A stretch of 64,000 nucleotides of DNA from Salvelinus alpinus (lineage: Eukaryota > Chordata > Actinopteri > Salmoniformes > Salmonidae). Position 1 is the stretch's first letter. Each line of letters starts with the position of its first letter. The translations under genes were made by a program, and so were the position numbers. Positions 1 through 13,231 of the stretch are shown piece by piece. The stretch is taken from contig NC_092092.1 in NCBI RefSeq assembly GCF_045679555.1, positions 24,294,969 to 24,358,968 of the forward strand. Direction: 5' to 3'. The notes under the pieces are model-generated. The model was not told the origin of the DNA. It worked only from the letters and a program-made list of their open reading frames with translations, and ran no database searches.

Positions 1-248
1 TCGTCCTGTGTCTAAGTAAACAGACGTTGTTGTCTACTGTATGCCTGTCTCGCTTCTCCTACAGTAGTCAGTCTCTGTGCCTAAGGAACAGAAATAGCTC
101 TTAATAATGAAAGATTGATGTGGAGTAAGCTTGTCATTACATGCTGCAGTAGACAATTAGGTGCCTCCTCCGCAACACGATGCTGCACTCACTTCCTGCC
201 TCCTCTCCTTCCCTCTCTGTCTTTCTTTCTTTCTCTCTCTTTTCTTTC
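1..248. other. no gene seen; pyrimidine-rich stretch
   Basis: I recognise no gene or repeat family here. The last 50 bases are a CT-rich low-complexity run (mixed TTTC and CTCT). Short open frames in this stretch have no recognisable composition or motif. Confidence 0.5.
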
Positions 249-345
249 TTTCTATCTCAATTCAATTCAATTCAATTCAATTGACTTTATTGACATGGCA
301 AGTTATTATTACTTACATTGTCAAAGTATACATATCGAAAAATTT
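249..345 (-). mobile_element. LINE 3' tail fragment, pentanucleotide-tailed
   Basis: A short AATTC pentanucleotide array (about 256-281) is followed by a sequence reading 'ctttattgacatgg' and 'cattgtcaaagt'. The same arrangement, 'ctttattggcatgg' then 'attgccaaagtg', occurs at 21528-21570 at the 3' end of a LINE whose RT-side coding sequence lies at 25.2-27.3 kb. This is therefore probably a severely 5'-truncated copy of that LINE, read on the minus strand, with its tail in the CT/AATTC repeat. Assignment rests on that internal similarity only. Confidence 0.55.
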
Positions 346-797
346 AAATAAAATATATATGTATATATATACACAAAATATATATATATTTATATATAAA
401 TAAATCTCTCTCTCTCCTCTTCTTCCCTTTCCTCTGGCTTTCTATCATCTCTCACCCTCCCTCTCTCTCTCAGATTCTATCTCTCTCCCAATGTCTTTTA
501 GATTTTTGTTGCTGTCCTCTGTCTCTCTCTTTCTGTGTGACACGTGTCCAGCCTCTCAAGGTCTCAAACACTCCAAGTCACTGAAGTCACTCGCCACTAC
601 GTATAGAACACACGCTGGCTTTGAGTTCAGCTTGGACATGTTTCCCTTCTTCTAGATTTGACTAGCCCCTCCACTGTTATCTCCAACCCTGTGTCTCTCA
701 TCTGTAGCCTACCTCAGGTGTTCCTCTTACCCCCCAACCACAGCCCTTCATCAGACCCTCATCCCATCAACCCCACTACCTGCTGCTACTCTGGTGA
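346..797. other. AT-rich then CT-rich low-complexity; no gene
   Basis: A TATATA-rich run of about 60 bases is followed by a CT-rich run to about 540. The remainder to 797 is ordinary sequence with nothing I recognise. Confidence 0.5.
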
Positions 798-800
798 ACA

Positions 801-880
<80 letters not shown>

Positions 881-881
881 C

Positions 882-978
<97 letters not shown>
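798..978. repeat. compound ACGC / CA microsatellite
   Basis: About 80 bases of tetranucleotide ACGC repeats pass directly into about 98 bases of CA dinucleotide repeats. Open frames across it on both strands (Thr-His, Ala-Arg or Cys-Val repeats) are repeat artefacts. Confidence 0.97.
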
Positions 979-980
<2 letters not shown>

Positions 981-989
981 CTTGTACAG

Positions 990-1145
990 CTAACCTTGTT
1001 GGGACACACAATTCAGTCCCATTCAAAATTATATTTCCCTAACACCTAACCCTAACACTAACACTAATGCTAACCTTAACCCTAAACCCACTAGAAATAG
1101 CATTTGACCTTGCGGGGACAAACATAATGTCCCCAGTTGGTCTTT
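990..1145. repeat. GGGACA-bounded repeat with degenerate telomere-like tract
   Basis: Between two CA arrays lies a segment with 'gttgggacacacaa' on one side and 'gcggggacaaac' on the other. Its middle (1041-1090) has irregular CCTAA/CCTTAA hexamers resembling (CCCTAA)n. From general knowledge, many fish genomes have an interspersed repeat of this form next to CA arrays, so the telomere likeness here is more likely internal repeat structure than an ancient chromosome end. Confidence 0.5.
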
Positions 1146-1185
1146 TTTATTTTTTTATTTTTTTAACTTCTGGTCAACACAAGAA

Positions 1186-1972
<787 letters not shown>

Positions 1973-2098
1973 GGCTCTATTCAATCTGCAAAGCTGGAGC
2001 ATTACAGATTCCGTGATAGAAATGTACATTTAATTTCTGATTGAGCCAACATATGCAGCGTTTACCATGAATGCATGCGGATTGAATAGATCCCTTGA
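1973..2098. mobile_element. short MITE-like element (CTATTCAATC ends)
   Basis: Begins 'ggggctctattcaatctgca' and ends 'gcggattgaatagatccc', so the ends are inverted repeats of each other. An internal 'gcgtttaccatgaatgcatg' echoes the 'cattcacggtaaac' segment of the copies at 21050 and 38299. It is a non-autonomous palindromic repeat family without coding capacity. Confidence 0.65.
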
Positions 2099-2892
<794 letters not shown>

Positions 2893-3054
2893 ACACCCAG
2901 TCTCATTCATTGTGTGTATGCAAACAAGTTAATCAGAAGCCTGGGCTGTGGCTGCCTGGGACCTGGCCCTGTGCTGGGGCTTCACAGCCATCAATCATCA
3001 CATTAGGAATCTGGGGGAAAACCAAACAAACACACGCACAGGATCACGCCCAAG

Positions 3055-3141
3055 TCTGAGTCCCTACATAGTGCAGTACTTCCATAGGGCTCTGGTCAAA
3101 GGTAGTGTACTATGTAGGGGATAGTGTGTAATTTGGGACTC
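3055..3141. mobile_element. palindromic TAGTGCA element, copy 1
   Basis: Contains 'tacatagtgcagtactt', 'gggctctggtcaaagg' and 'tagtgtactatgtaggg', then 'aatttgggactcat'. This is a weakly conserved copy of the foldback repeat seen at about ten other sites in the window. It has no coding capacity. Confidence 0.65.
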
Positions 3142-4624
3142 ATCCTGAGTCTACTCTACTGCACGCTCCCTGCTGAACTCAGCAGCACCACAGAGCTGGC
3201 TACACTAACATTACAGCAGCCAGCCAGGGCCCAGACTAGACCCGAAAACCATCTGACATATGACAAAGATATCTACATATATTTCAGGAAATTTGTGTAT
3301 CCCTAGAAATAATCCAAATTCATGTAAAAGCATAGCAAATATATACCTAACTTGCTTACCACTTTTTCCATGTGGTTTATTCCTTCACAGACTCTAAGAA
3401 ATGATGACCTCTTCAGAATTATTTTGTCAAATGATACATTTTGTGTCTGGTTTCCTAGAATCCAGGGTGGCTCAACGTACCCCTTAGGCTCAACTTACCC
3501 CACTACCCCCTACTGTACGTGAGAGTGGTTGAGACAGCATCCACAGGCTGCAGTAGTACAGTGTAATGTATTTGGGCAGTACTGTAGTATACTTGGCTGG
3601 AAGATTTACTCTATACACCCATATTGTTTTCCATTTGTATCTACAGGCCTGAAGCGATATCTAGAAAAGTGGTGTGGTTGATTTGACCTGCTGGTCATAG
3701 TCTCTTTATTTTGGTCACCATAACTAATCTGTTTTGTCTTTGCCTTTCTTCATTGCATGTCTCAACTCCTAGTCTGTTGTCTGTTGGTGTGGAATGGCAG
3801 GCCGAGGTAGGCTTTCTCTATTGGTTCCTGGATAGTTAAGGTTGGCTGTTGTTTCTGTGGAGGGTTTGGGCAGCGCTCTGTGTGCTAGTGGGAAAACACT
3901 CTCTCTCCTAGCAGACAGTGGTTCTTGCAGGGAACGTACCTGGAGTGCCTCTAGAGCCATCAGGCGTTCATGGCCTTCCTTTTTTAGTGCTCATATATCC
4001 ATTGTTTTACAGCGCAGTAAAGTGGAACGGCTCCAAGGTATTATAGGGAGTAGGGACTGGGAAGGGTCTGCCATGAGATTTCTTTTATTTATTGTAGAAG
4101 AAACAGTGGGGGTTCGTTTTCAACTGATCCTGAACCTGTGAAACGATCCCAGTTCTGAATATGACCAAATGAAATTTGGGCTTTAACGTAAATTGTTCAA
4201 TGTTGGCATCCGACTGACTTACCATGGGCATTTGCCCTAACAGCGAAGTGTCAAGCAGTTCTTTGTCCAGACAAAACCCTGTTTGACCTCATGTTTAGTC
4301 TTCTAAGGGGGTCTTTAAGGGCTTCTCCAGCAACGTAATGAAAACGTTGTGACAACAGTAAAGGATGACGCAGCAAAACAAGGATAAAGAGACAGCTGAA
4401 TGAACCTCTATTATAGACATTCCAGGGCCACCAGGGACTAAGGGGGTTTAGAGAGAGAAAATGATGGTTATCATCCCAACACCCCTGAGACATTGATATT
4501 AGCCTTGAGAGCAGAGGATGGATTTAATGATAACCCTGAGTGCTAGGCTAAAGCCAGCTTTAAGGAAACCCTATCATAAAACCCTCAGGGTGTTGGCTGT
4601 GTCACTGAAGTCATGCAGATTTAT
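3142..4624. other. no gene seen
   Basis: About 1.5 kb without a recognisable gene or repeat family. Open frames of 60-100 codons occur on both strands near 3769-4141 but overlap each other in antisense and show no domain. Confidence 0.4.
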
Positions 4625-4691
4625 ATAATGATAATAAAATATGCCATTTAACAGACCTTAATTCAAAGCAACTTACAGTCATGCACACATG
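4625..4691 (-). mobile_element. V-type SINE tail fragment
   Basis: The string 'gccatttaacagacctta' followed by 'caaagcaacttacagtc' matches the tail of the tRNA-derived SINE at 18985-19130 and part of the repeat at 8375. The fragment is cut off by the Tc1 element starting at 4694, suggesting the transposon landed in an older SINE. Confidence 0.55.
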
Positions 4692-4693
4692 TA

Positions 4694-5365
4694 GTGCCTT
4701 CAGAAAGTATTCACACCCCTATACTTTTTCCACATTTTGTTTTTCCACAAAGTGGGGGTCAAATGGACTTGATTGTATTTTTTTTGCCAATGATCTACAC
4801 AAAATACTCTAATGTCAAAGTGGAAGAAAAATTCAGACGTTTAAAAATATATATATATTGTATACACAAAATAAAACACTAATATCTATTGATTTAATAA
4901 GTATTCAACCCCCTGAGTCAATACTTGTTAGAATCACCTTTGGCAGAGATTACAGCTGTGAGTCTTTCTGGGTAAGTCTCCAAGAACTTTCCACACCTGG
5001 ATTGTACAGTATTTGCACATTATTCTTTAAAAAAAATTCAAGCTCTGTCAAGTAGATGTTTGATCATTGCTAGATAGTCATTTTCAAGTCTTGCCATAGA
5101 TTATCAAGCCAAAACTGTAACTAGGCCACTCAGGAACATTCAATGTCGTCTTGGACAGCATCTCCAGTGTATATGGCTTTGTGTTTTAGGTTATTGTGCT
5201 GCTGAAAGGTGAATATGTCTCCCAGTGTCTGTTGGAAAGCAGACTGAACCAGGTTTTTCTCTAGGATACTGCTTGTGCTTACCTCAATTCTATTTATTTT
5301 TATCCTAAAAACTCCCTAGTCCTTGCTGATGACAAACATACGCATAACATGATGCAGCCACCGCC
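4694..5365 (-). mobile_element. truncated Tc1-like transposon (GTGCCTTCAGAAAG end)
   Basis: Starts right after a TA dinucleotide (4692-4693) with 'gtgccttcagaaagtattca', a terminal repeat I recognise from salmonid Tc1-like elements. The other end stops inside the transposase region near 'aacatgatgcagccacc', whose reverse complement resembles the codons around the Gly-Gly-Ser-Ile-Met stretch of Tc1 transposases. Only the C-terminal part of the transposase and one terminal repeat remain, on the minus strand, with many stops. The element is dead. Confidence 0.75.
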
Positions 5366-5746
5366 CCCTTTGACTGCATTTATCATCATTCTGTGGCTTG
5401 TTGTTTTTCAACCGTATGGTCGCTGGCAAGATGAAGAGTAATGAAGAGTAATTTGCTTTGTCTCAGCTCCTCAGTCCTGTGAATAGACTCTTTCCGCAAC
5501 CAACACACACACGCATGCACATTCACACACACAACCAACCCCCCCAAGCCCAAAAACACTTCCACATGCTGTAGGAACCTATGGCCTGGGTTAATTCCTC
5601 CTCCCAGCCCAGAGCTTGGACTGAGGCCTGCTCTAACTCCTCTGCTTAAGAGCTGCACCACCCTGGATTTTTCAGCACCACCACAGGTATGTAGGCGGAC
5701 CAGTCTACCCCGACCCATTACACACTTAGACCAGCTCTACTGAACA
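5366..5746. other. no gene seen
   Basis: Ordinary sequence between two repeats. A 110-codon minus-strand frame crosses it and the end of the Tc1 copy without any recognisable motif. Confidence 0.4.
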
Positions 5747-5915
5747 TGGCGGTGGAGGCTGCTGAGGGGAGGACAGCTCATAATAATGGCCGGAACGGAG
5801 CAAATGGAATGGCATCACCACATGGGCTTGGTGTATTTGATACCATTTCACCAATTCAGCTCCAGCCATTACCACAAGCCCGTCCTCCCCAATTAAGGTT
5901 TACCAACCTCCTGTG
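5747..5915. mobile_element. MITE-like repeat with GGTGGAGG / CCTCCT ends
   Basis: One end reads 'ggtggaggctgctgagggga', the other 'tcctccccaattaagg' and 'accaacctcctgtgg'. Internal half-palindromes ('tggccggaacggagc' against 'gctccagccatta') make it a partial foldback. I recognise it as a common salmonid interspersed repeat. No coding capacity. Confidence 0.65.
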
Positions 5916-5928
5916 GAACATGGGCTTC

Positions 5929-6041
5929 GTCTCAACTAGCACACTATTCCCTATATAGTATACACATTTTGAACAGGGCCCATAGGTCTCTAGTCAAAAG
6001 TAATGCAATATATAGGGAATAGGTTGCCATTTGGGATGCAG
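5929..6041. mobile_element. palindromic TAGTGCA element, copy 2
   Basis: 'cacactattccctatatagt' on the left pairs with 'atatatagggaatagg' on the right around a 'cagggcccataggtc' centre. The outer arm is 'tgccatttgggatgcag'. Confidence 0.8.
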
Positions 6042-6059
6042 ACAAGAATATCCAATGAT

Positions 6060-8275
6060 CAAATCAAATCAAACTGTATTTGTCACATGCGCCGAATACA
6101 ACAAGTGTAGACCTTACCGTGAAATGCTTTCTTACAAGCCCGTAACCAACAGTGCAGTTCAAGAAGTGTTAAGAAAACATTTAGCAAATAAACTAAAGTA
6201 AAACAATTTAAATAATAAAAGTAACACAATAACATAACAATAACGAGGCTTTATACAGGGGGTACTGGTACTGAGTCAGTGTGCGGGGTATAGGTTAGTT
6301 GAGGTAATTTGTACATGTAGGTAAGGGTGAAGTGATAGTCCGGTGGCCATTTGATTAATTGTTCAGCAGTCTTATGGCTTGGGGGTATAAGCTGTTAAGG
6401 AGCCTTTTGGTCCTAGACTTGGTGCTCCGGTACCGCTTGCCGTGCGGTAGCAGAGAAAACAGTCTATGACTTGGGTGACTGAAGTCTCTGACAATTTTAT
6501 GGGCTTTCCTCTGACCCCGTCTATTATATAGGTCCTGGATAGCAGGAAGCTTGGCCCCAGTGATGTACTGGGCCTTACGTACTACACTCTGTAGCGCCTT
6601 ACTGTCAGATGCCGAGCAGTTGCCATACCAGGCTGTGATGCAACCGGTCAAGATGCTCCCGATGGTGCAGCTGTAGAACTTTTTGAGGATCTGAGGATCC
6701 ATGCTAAATCTTTTAAGTCTCCTGAGGGGGAAAAGATGTCGTCGTGCTCTCTTCATGACTGTCTTGGTGTGTTTGAACCATGATAGTTCATTGGTGATGT
6801 AGACACCAAGGAACTCTCAACCCGCTCCACTACAGTCCCGTTGATGTTAATGGGGGCCTGTTCGGCCTGCCTTTTCCTGTAGTCCACGATCAGCTCCTTT
6901 GTGCTGCTCACATTGAGGGAGAGGTTGTTGTCCTGGCACCACACTGCCAGTTCTCTGACCTTCTCCCTATAGGCTGTTTCATCATTGTCAGTGATCAGGC
7001 CTAACACTATTGTGTCGTCAGCAAACTTAATGATGGTGTTGGAGTCGTGTTTGGCCACACAGTCGTGGGTGAGCAGGGAGTACAGGAGGGGACTAAGTAC
7101 ACACCCCTGAGGAGCCCCCATGTTGTGGATCAGAGTGGCAGATGTGTTGTTGCCTACCCTTACCACCTGGGGGGCGGCCCGTCAGGAATTCCAGGATCCA
7201 GTTGCAAAGGGAGGTGTTCAGTCCCAAGTCCTTAACATAGTGATGAGCTCCGTATGCGAATTGGAGTGGGTCTAGGGTATCCGGGAGGATGCTGTTTATA
7301 TGAGCCATGACCAGCCTTTCAAAGCACTTCATGGCTACCGACGTGAGTGCTACGGGGCAGTAATCATTTAGGCAGGTTACCTTCACTTCCTTGGGCACAG
7401 GGTCTGCTTGAAACGTGTAGGTATTACAGTGAAAATGTCAGTGAAGACATGTCAGTGAAGACACTTGCCAGTTAGTCTGTGCATGCTTTGAGTACAAGTC
7501 CTGGTAATTAATCTGTGAATGTTGACCTGTTTAAAGGTCTTGCTCACATCGGCTACCGAGAGCGTTGTCACACAGTCGTCCAGAACAGCTGGTGCTCTTG
7601 TGCATGCTTCAGTGTTGCTTGCCTCGAAGTGAGCATAAAAGGCATTTAGCTCGTCTTGTAGGCTCTCATCACTGGGCAGCTCGCGTCTGGGTTTCCCTTT
7701 GTTGTCCGTAATAGTTTTCAAGCCCTGCCACATCCGTCGAGCGTCAGAGCCTGTGTAGTAGGATTCAATCTTAATCCTGTATTGACGCTTTACTTGTTTG
7801 AATGTTCATCTGAGGGCATAGTGGGATTTCTTATAAGCGTCCGGATTAGTGTCCCGCTCCTTGAAAGTGGCAGTTCTAGTCTTTAGCTCAGATGTTGCCT
7901 GTAATTCATGGCTTCTGGTTGGAATATGTACGTACGGTCACTGTGGGGACGACGTCGTCAATGCACTTATTGATGAAGCTGATAATTGAGATGGTATACT
8001 CCTCAATGCCATTGGGTGAATCGAGCAATATGTTCCAGTCTGTGCTAGCAAAACAGTCCTGTAGTGTAGCATCCACGTCATCTGACCACTTCCATATTGA
8101 GCGAGTCACTGGTACTTCCTGCTTTAGTTTTTGTTTGTAAGCAGGAATCAGGAGGATATAATTATGGTCAGATTTGCCAAATGGAGGGCGAGGGAGAGCT
8201 TTGTATGCATCTCTGTGTGTGGAGTAAAGGTGGTCTAGATTTTTTTCCCCCCAGGTTGCGCATGTTACAAACTGA
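6060..8275 (-). mobile_element. L2/RSg-1-like LINE, 5' truncated and decayed
   Basis: A minus-strand non-LTR retrotransposon of about 2.2 kb. Its 3' end is the tail at 6060, where 'atcaaatcaaa' is the complement of a TGATT-type tail, as in salmonid RSg-1 and the SINEs that borrow its tail. Going 5' it contains a C-terminal domain, reverse-transcriptase motifs and a segment resembling the linker after the endonuclease (8109-7906). The endonuclease itself is missing, frames are broken and the RT has an internal deletion. Related copies lie at 34640-34960, 48252-50710 and 58205-60230. Confidence 0.85.
6357..7733 (-). pseudogene. broken LINE reverse-transcriptase ORF
   Basis: Four successive minus-strand frames make up one decayed ORF2. 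The segment 7733-7452 is an N-terminal linker. The segment 7398-7093 holds '[19 protein letters not shown]' (RT block 1) and 'LDPLQFAYG'. The segment 7166-6753 holds '[19 protein letters not shown]' and the palm motif 'FADDTIVL'. The segment 6756-6357 holds the post-RT domain ending 'SLYPQAIRLLNN'. Between 'LQFAYGA' and 'HYVKDLGLN' (about 7250) the stretch that should carry the first catalytic aspartate (the 'FIDYSSAFN'-type motif) is absent, so this RT could not work even if the frames were intact. Confidence 0.8.
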
Positions 8276-8374
8276 TGACACCTGATCTGCTCTTACATCA
8301 GTTAATTTCTATACATTTCACTGCATGAGTGCATAACTTGATAGCTATCTGGATAAAGCCATTAGCCACAGCAC

Positions 8375-8555
8375 CTATGCTTACATTTACATTTACATTT
8401 AAGTCATTTAGCAGACGCTCTTATCCAGAGCGACTTAAAAATTGGTGCATTCACCTTATGACATCCAGTGGAACAGCCACTTTACAATAGTGCATCTAAA
8501 TCTTTTAAGGGGGGGGGGGTGAGAAGGATTACTTTATCCTATCCTATGCTAATGT
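8375..8555. mobile_element. interspersed repeat with ATTTACATTTA start
   Basis: Begins with three units of 'acattt', continues 'aagtcatttagcagacgctc' and 'ttatccagagcgactta', then 'tgacatccagtggaacagcc' and a G run with 'gagaaggattactttatcc'. I recognise this as a common salmonid repeat, but cannot name the class with certainty. It has no coding capacity. Confidence 0.6.
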
Positions 8556-8639
8556 TTATTCTATTCTACTGAGTCATTCACTTTATATTCGTATTCGTAT
8601 TCTTATCTTTCTTTTTCTTATTGTTGTTGCATTGAACAG

Positions 8640-9008
8640 AAGGATGTCCGTTGGGTGGTGGATTATTCTTTGTACACACGGGAAACTCTTGAGCATAAAA
8701 AACCCAGCGGAATTGCAATTATACAAACTGGTGTGCCTGGCACCTACTACAATACCCCGTTCAAAGGCACTTAAATCTTTTGTCTTGCCCATTCACCCTC
8801 TGAATGGCAATACCGACACAATCCATGTCTCACTTGTCTCAAGGCTTAAAAATCCTTATTTAACCTGTCTCCTCCCCTTCATCTACACTGATTGAATTGG
8901 ATTTAACAGGTGACATCAATAAGGGATCATAGCTTTCACCTGGATTCACCTGGTCAGTATATGTCATGGAAAGAGCAGGTGTTCTTAATGTTTCGTACAC
9001 TCAGTGTA
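8640..9008. mobile_element. CACTGAGTGTA-ended DNA element, one end missing
   Basis: The right end reads 'gtacactcagtgta' (8995-9008). Internal sequence 'ggcacttaaatcttttgtct' and 'acacacgggaaact' is shared with the copy at 55539-55863, which has the opposite end preserved ('acactgagtatacc'). Together the copies suggest a non-autonomous transposon of 500-600 bases with inverted ends. No transposase is present. Confidence 0.7.
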
Positions 9009-10239
9009 AATAGTTTTTGCTCAGAAAACTTGGGGGACAAGTAAAATCATTCCCCGGCCGAATTTGGTCCATGGGCCGCTTATTGGGGAACCCTGCAGTA
9101 TACCATGTGTACACTGTACGTACAACTAATAAAACGTGGTGCTGCTCAGGTACCTGCTCCTCTATATGGACACTTTAATCACCTCTACATTGTTACATTA
9201 TCATTCATTTGTTACATTGTTACTAAAAACTAGTTACATAATGCCTCAGTGTTCCCATTCCCACGCTGAATGTCAGTGCTTCATATTCTCTTAAGCCAGT
9301 ATGGAACCTATCATCACTTGAAGCCCAACCACAATACCCGGACAGACCAGAAACTGACAGGATGAGAGGTGGGACGTGAAGTGACAGGAATGAGGCGTAA
9401 TCGCTGGGCTAGCTCCCATAGCAACCAAACAGAGCTAACTGAGTGAGTACCTATAGTCTACTCTCCACAGACAGACCAGAGAGGGAAACATTATACACAG
9501 TACACAGACTCCTCCATACCACTGCTACCAACCACAAAACAAGGCATTAAATACTGTCTCCCAACTGTGCAACACATGAATCATCACATCATGACATCGC
9601 TCAGCGCCCAGAGCGAGATTCTCATTCTACCCTCACTCCCTCCCTCCTGTAAATGAGCCAGTCTGCTTTACCAAAAGCAGCCAGGGAGCCTGGAGGAGAG
9701 ACAGGACTATTATCTCTCTCACAGCAGAAGCCCGGCAGCAGCAGCATGTACAAGCTACAGCACCAGAGATATGAGTCTTAAACAGGCTGCTGTCCGGACC
9801 CTGATTATTATGCACACTGTTGATTTTGTCATTGCCTAGCCATGCAGTCTCCTGTTTGTTTGCCCATGAATGCAATAATGCAGTTATTTCACTGTAGACA
9901 ATTGGTGATTATTCGTTTTTTTTTGTCCCTCTAAGGTTGCCGTAGTAGTCAAGGTCTTTGGGGTGCATATTGTAATGGAATTCTTGAAGAAAGATTCCTT
10001 TCTCAATGGGACTTACCTGGATAAATAATGAATACATAAATAGAGAAAAGTGTAGTGAACAGACAGACCTGGACAATATAGCTGCGGCATTGCTATGCAG
10101 TGATCACGTCTTCTCAAGGCCCCCTTCCTTCTCTCGCTTCTGTTTCCGCTCCTAGGCTGTATCCCATCATGTGATACAGCCTGGACAACAGGAGGAGAAG
10201 GAGAGGAGGAGGACACAACCTGGACAACAGGAGGAGGAG
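9009..10239. other. no gene seen; small repeat remnant
   Basis: A short piece at 9055-9098 ('ccgaatttggtccatggg') resembles the start of the repeat at 37430. Otherwise nothing recognised. Confidence 0.4.
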
Positions 10240-11577
10240 GAGGAGGAGAAGAAGAGCCAGGTTAGGGGGAGGAGGAGAGCCAGGGTAGGGGGAGGAGGAG
10301 AGCCAGGGAAGAGGGAGGAGGAGAGCCAGGGAAGAGGGAGGAGGAGAGCCAGGGTAGGGGGAGGAGGAGAGCCAGGGATGAGGGAGGAGGAGAGCCAGGG
10401 AAGAGGGAGGAGGAGAGCCAGGGTAGGGGGAGGAGGAGAGCCAGGGAAGAGGGAGGAGGAGAGCCAGGGAAGAGGGAGGAGGAGAGCCAGGGTAGGGGGA
10501 GGAGGAGAACCAGGGTAGGGGGAGGAGGAGAGCCAGGGAGGAGGAGAGCCAGGGTAGGGGGAGGAGGAGAACCAGGGTAGGGGGAGGAGGAGTGCCAGGG
10601 ATGAGGGAGGAGGAGAGCCAGGGAAGGGGGAGGAGGAGAGCCAGGGAAGAGGGAGGAGGAGAGCCAGGGAAAAGGGAGGAGGAGAGCCAGGGAAGAGGGA
10701 GGAGGAGAGCCAGGGAAGAGGGAGGAGGAGAGCCAGGGTAGGGGGAGGAGGAGAGCCAGGGTAGGGGGAGGAGGAGAGCCAGGGTAGAGGGAGGAGGAGA
10801 GCCAGGGATGAGGGAGGAGGAGAGCCAGGGAAGGGGGAGGAGGAGAGCCAGGGTAGAGGGAGGAGGAGAGCCAGGGTAGGGGAGGAGGAGAGCCAGGGAA
10901 GAGGCAGGAGGAGAGCCAGGGTAGGGGGAGGAGGAGAGCCAGGGTAGGGGGAGGAGGAGAGCCAGGGTAGAGGGAGGAGGAGAGCCAGGGTAGGGGAGGA
11001 GGAGAGCCAGGGAAGAGGCAGGAGGAGAGCCAGGGTAGGGGGAGGAGGAGAGCCAGGGAAGAGGGAGGAGGAGAGCCAGGGTAGAGGGAGGAGGAGAGCC
11101 AGGGTAGAGGGAGGAGGAGAGCCAGGGTAGGGGAGGAGGAGAGCCAGGGTAGAGGGGGGAGGAGAGCCAGGGTAGGAGGAGAGCCAGGGTAGGGGGAGGA
11201 AGAGAGCCAGGGTAGAGGGAGGAGGAGAGCCAGGGTAGGGGAGGAGGAGAGCCAGGGAAGAGGCAGGAGGAGAGCCAGGGTAGGGGGAGGAGGAGAGCCA
11301 GGGTAGGGGGAGGAGGAGAGCCAGGGTAGAGGGAGGAGGAGAGCCAGGGTAGGGGAGGAGGAGAGCCAGGGAAGAGGCAGGAGGAGAGCCAGGGTAGGGG
11401 GAGGAGGAGAGCCAGGGAAGAGGGAGGAGGAGAGCCAGGGTAGAGGGAGGAGGAGAGCCAGGGTAGAGGGAGGAGGAGAGCCAGGGTAGGGGGAGGAGGA
11501 GAGCCAGGGTAGAGGGGGGAGGAGAGCCAGGGTAGGAGGAGAGCCAGGGTAGGGGGAGGAAGAGAGCCAGGGTAGGG
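10240..11577. repeat. purine-rich minisatellite, about 23-bp unit
   Basis: Around 58 tandem copies of a unit like 'gagccagggtagggggagga' plus 'gga', with 'gggaagagg' and 'gggatgagg' variants. The plus strand is almost pure purine with frequent GGG to GGGGG runs. From about 10850 a higher-order organisation appears: the distinctive run ending 'ggaggaagagagccaggg' recurs exactly 360 bases later (11161 and 11521), as does the 'gaagaggcagg' variant (10870 and 11230). Pro-Leu-Ser-rich frames of 450-483 codons on the minus strand are artefacts of the array. Confidence 0.95.
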
Positions 11578-11976
<399 letters not shown>

Positions 11977-12109
11977 ACACATGAAACACACACACACAAA
12001 AATGTGATGACTTTTATCAAGAGTCGGCTGGAAAACAAGTGCAGGTCAAACACACGGCTGTTAAATCCCCCTGGAGTCCATTGACGTACCGGTGCGTCAA
12101 TGTACTGTA

Positions 12110-12400
12110 TGTAACATTTAAAAAAAAATCCCCATCAAAATCAGTCAGTTTAAGCTAGAGATATCTGTTTTTCGCATGGGCTGCGTCTCAGGCCTACCGC
12201 ATCTGCGGTGGAAGGTGACCGAGCTACAGCGGTGTTTCTCAGACCATGAGACATCCCGAAAATAGTTATTCTCACAAAAACGAATACGACCACTCCACAA
12301 CTGCTCACAAGCCCCATGGGATTCATCTGAAGTCGGTTCCACCAATGTGTCCAATTCTGTCTGTAGCGTCCGAACCGTTTTGGCTACAAACTAATATGAC
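12110..12400 (+). repeat. dispersed repeat A, copy 1
   Basis: Contains 'gtcagtttaagctagagata', 'gaccatgagacatcccgaaa' and 'gtccgaaccgttttggctac'. These occur in the same order and orientation at 12765-13000, where they read 'gtcagtttaagctagcgata', 'gaccatgagacatcccgaaa' and 'taatggtttggcctac'. Direct repeats of one element family; class unknown. Confidence 0.7.
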
Positions 12401-12651
12401 CCCACTACAGAAAGGGGAGGTTCTCCATTTTGTTCTACAACCCCCACAAGTGTCACAGGACTCGTCTGAAGGTAACCCGGTACCTGTTTAAGAAATGAAT
12501 GGAAGTAGTTTTGTGCCACCCAAAAAAGGGGTTAAATATGTATAAAGAAATAACCAAATCATTCCTGAGCTTCTTATATCTCCTAGATATAGGACAGACT
12601 TCAAAACCTTATTCCTTATGATGCATTTTATGATACAAGGAGAGAGGTAGC

Positions 12652-12682
<31 letters not shown>

Positions 12683-12764
12683 GGAGGTCTGAAGAGAGCG
12701 AGAGGGAGAGAAGAAAGACAGTAAGGGGAGGAGGTAAAGAAAGGGAAGTGAGGGAGTTAGCATA
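12401..12764. other. spacer with GA-rich run
   Basis: Contains a short GA array (12655-12678) in a purine-rich stretch. No gene seen. Confidence 0.5.
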
Positions 12765-13000
12765 ATAAAAAAGTCCCCATAAAAATCTGTCAGTTTAAGC
12801 TAGCGATATCTTTTTTTGTTGTTGCATTGGATGCATCTTAATCCACCACATCTGCTGATGTTGCACTTTCACACCTGCGGTGACAGGTGACAGAGCTAGA
12901 GCTGTGTTTGTCAGACCATGAGACATCCCGAAAATTTGTCTTCTCAGAATATCGTCTGTAACATCCTAATGGTTTGGCCTACAGAAAAATGTTACGTCAA
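12765..13000 (+). repeat. dispersed repeat A, copy 2
   Basis: Second copy of the repeat at 12110-12400, same orientation and diverged. See the shared strings listed there. Confidence 0.7.
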
Positions 13001-13231
13001 TCTGTCCCTGTCCTAACTATCCATGTATCTATTTGTTCCAGCCACAACACATTTGTTTCCTTTGGCACCTGCTCTTCCGATCCCCTTTCTCCATTGCTTT
13101 ATACAACTTAATAAAAACTCGCCCTTTGTAAATATATGGCATTTGTGAATGTATTGACAAGCTGTTTTTTGACGCTGTGAGCAGGACCAGGGGATTTGTA
13201 TAGTGATTTTGAACGTTATTTAACATTACCT

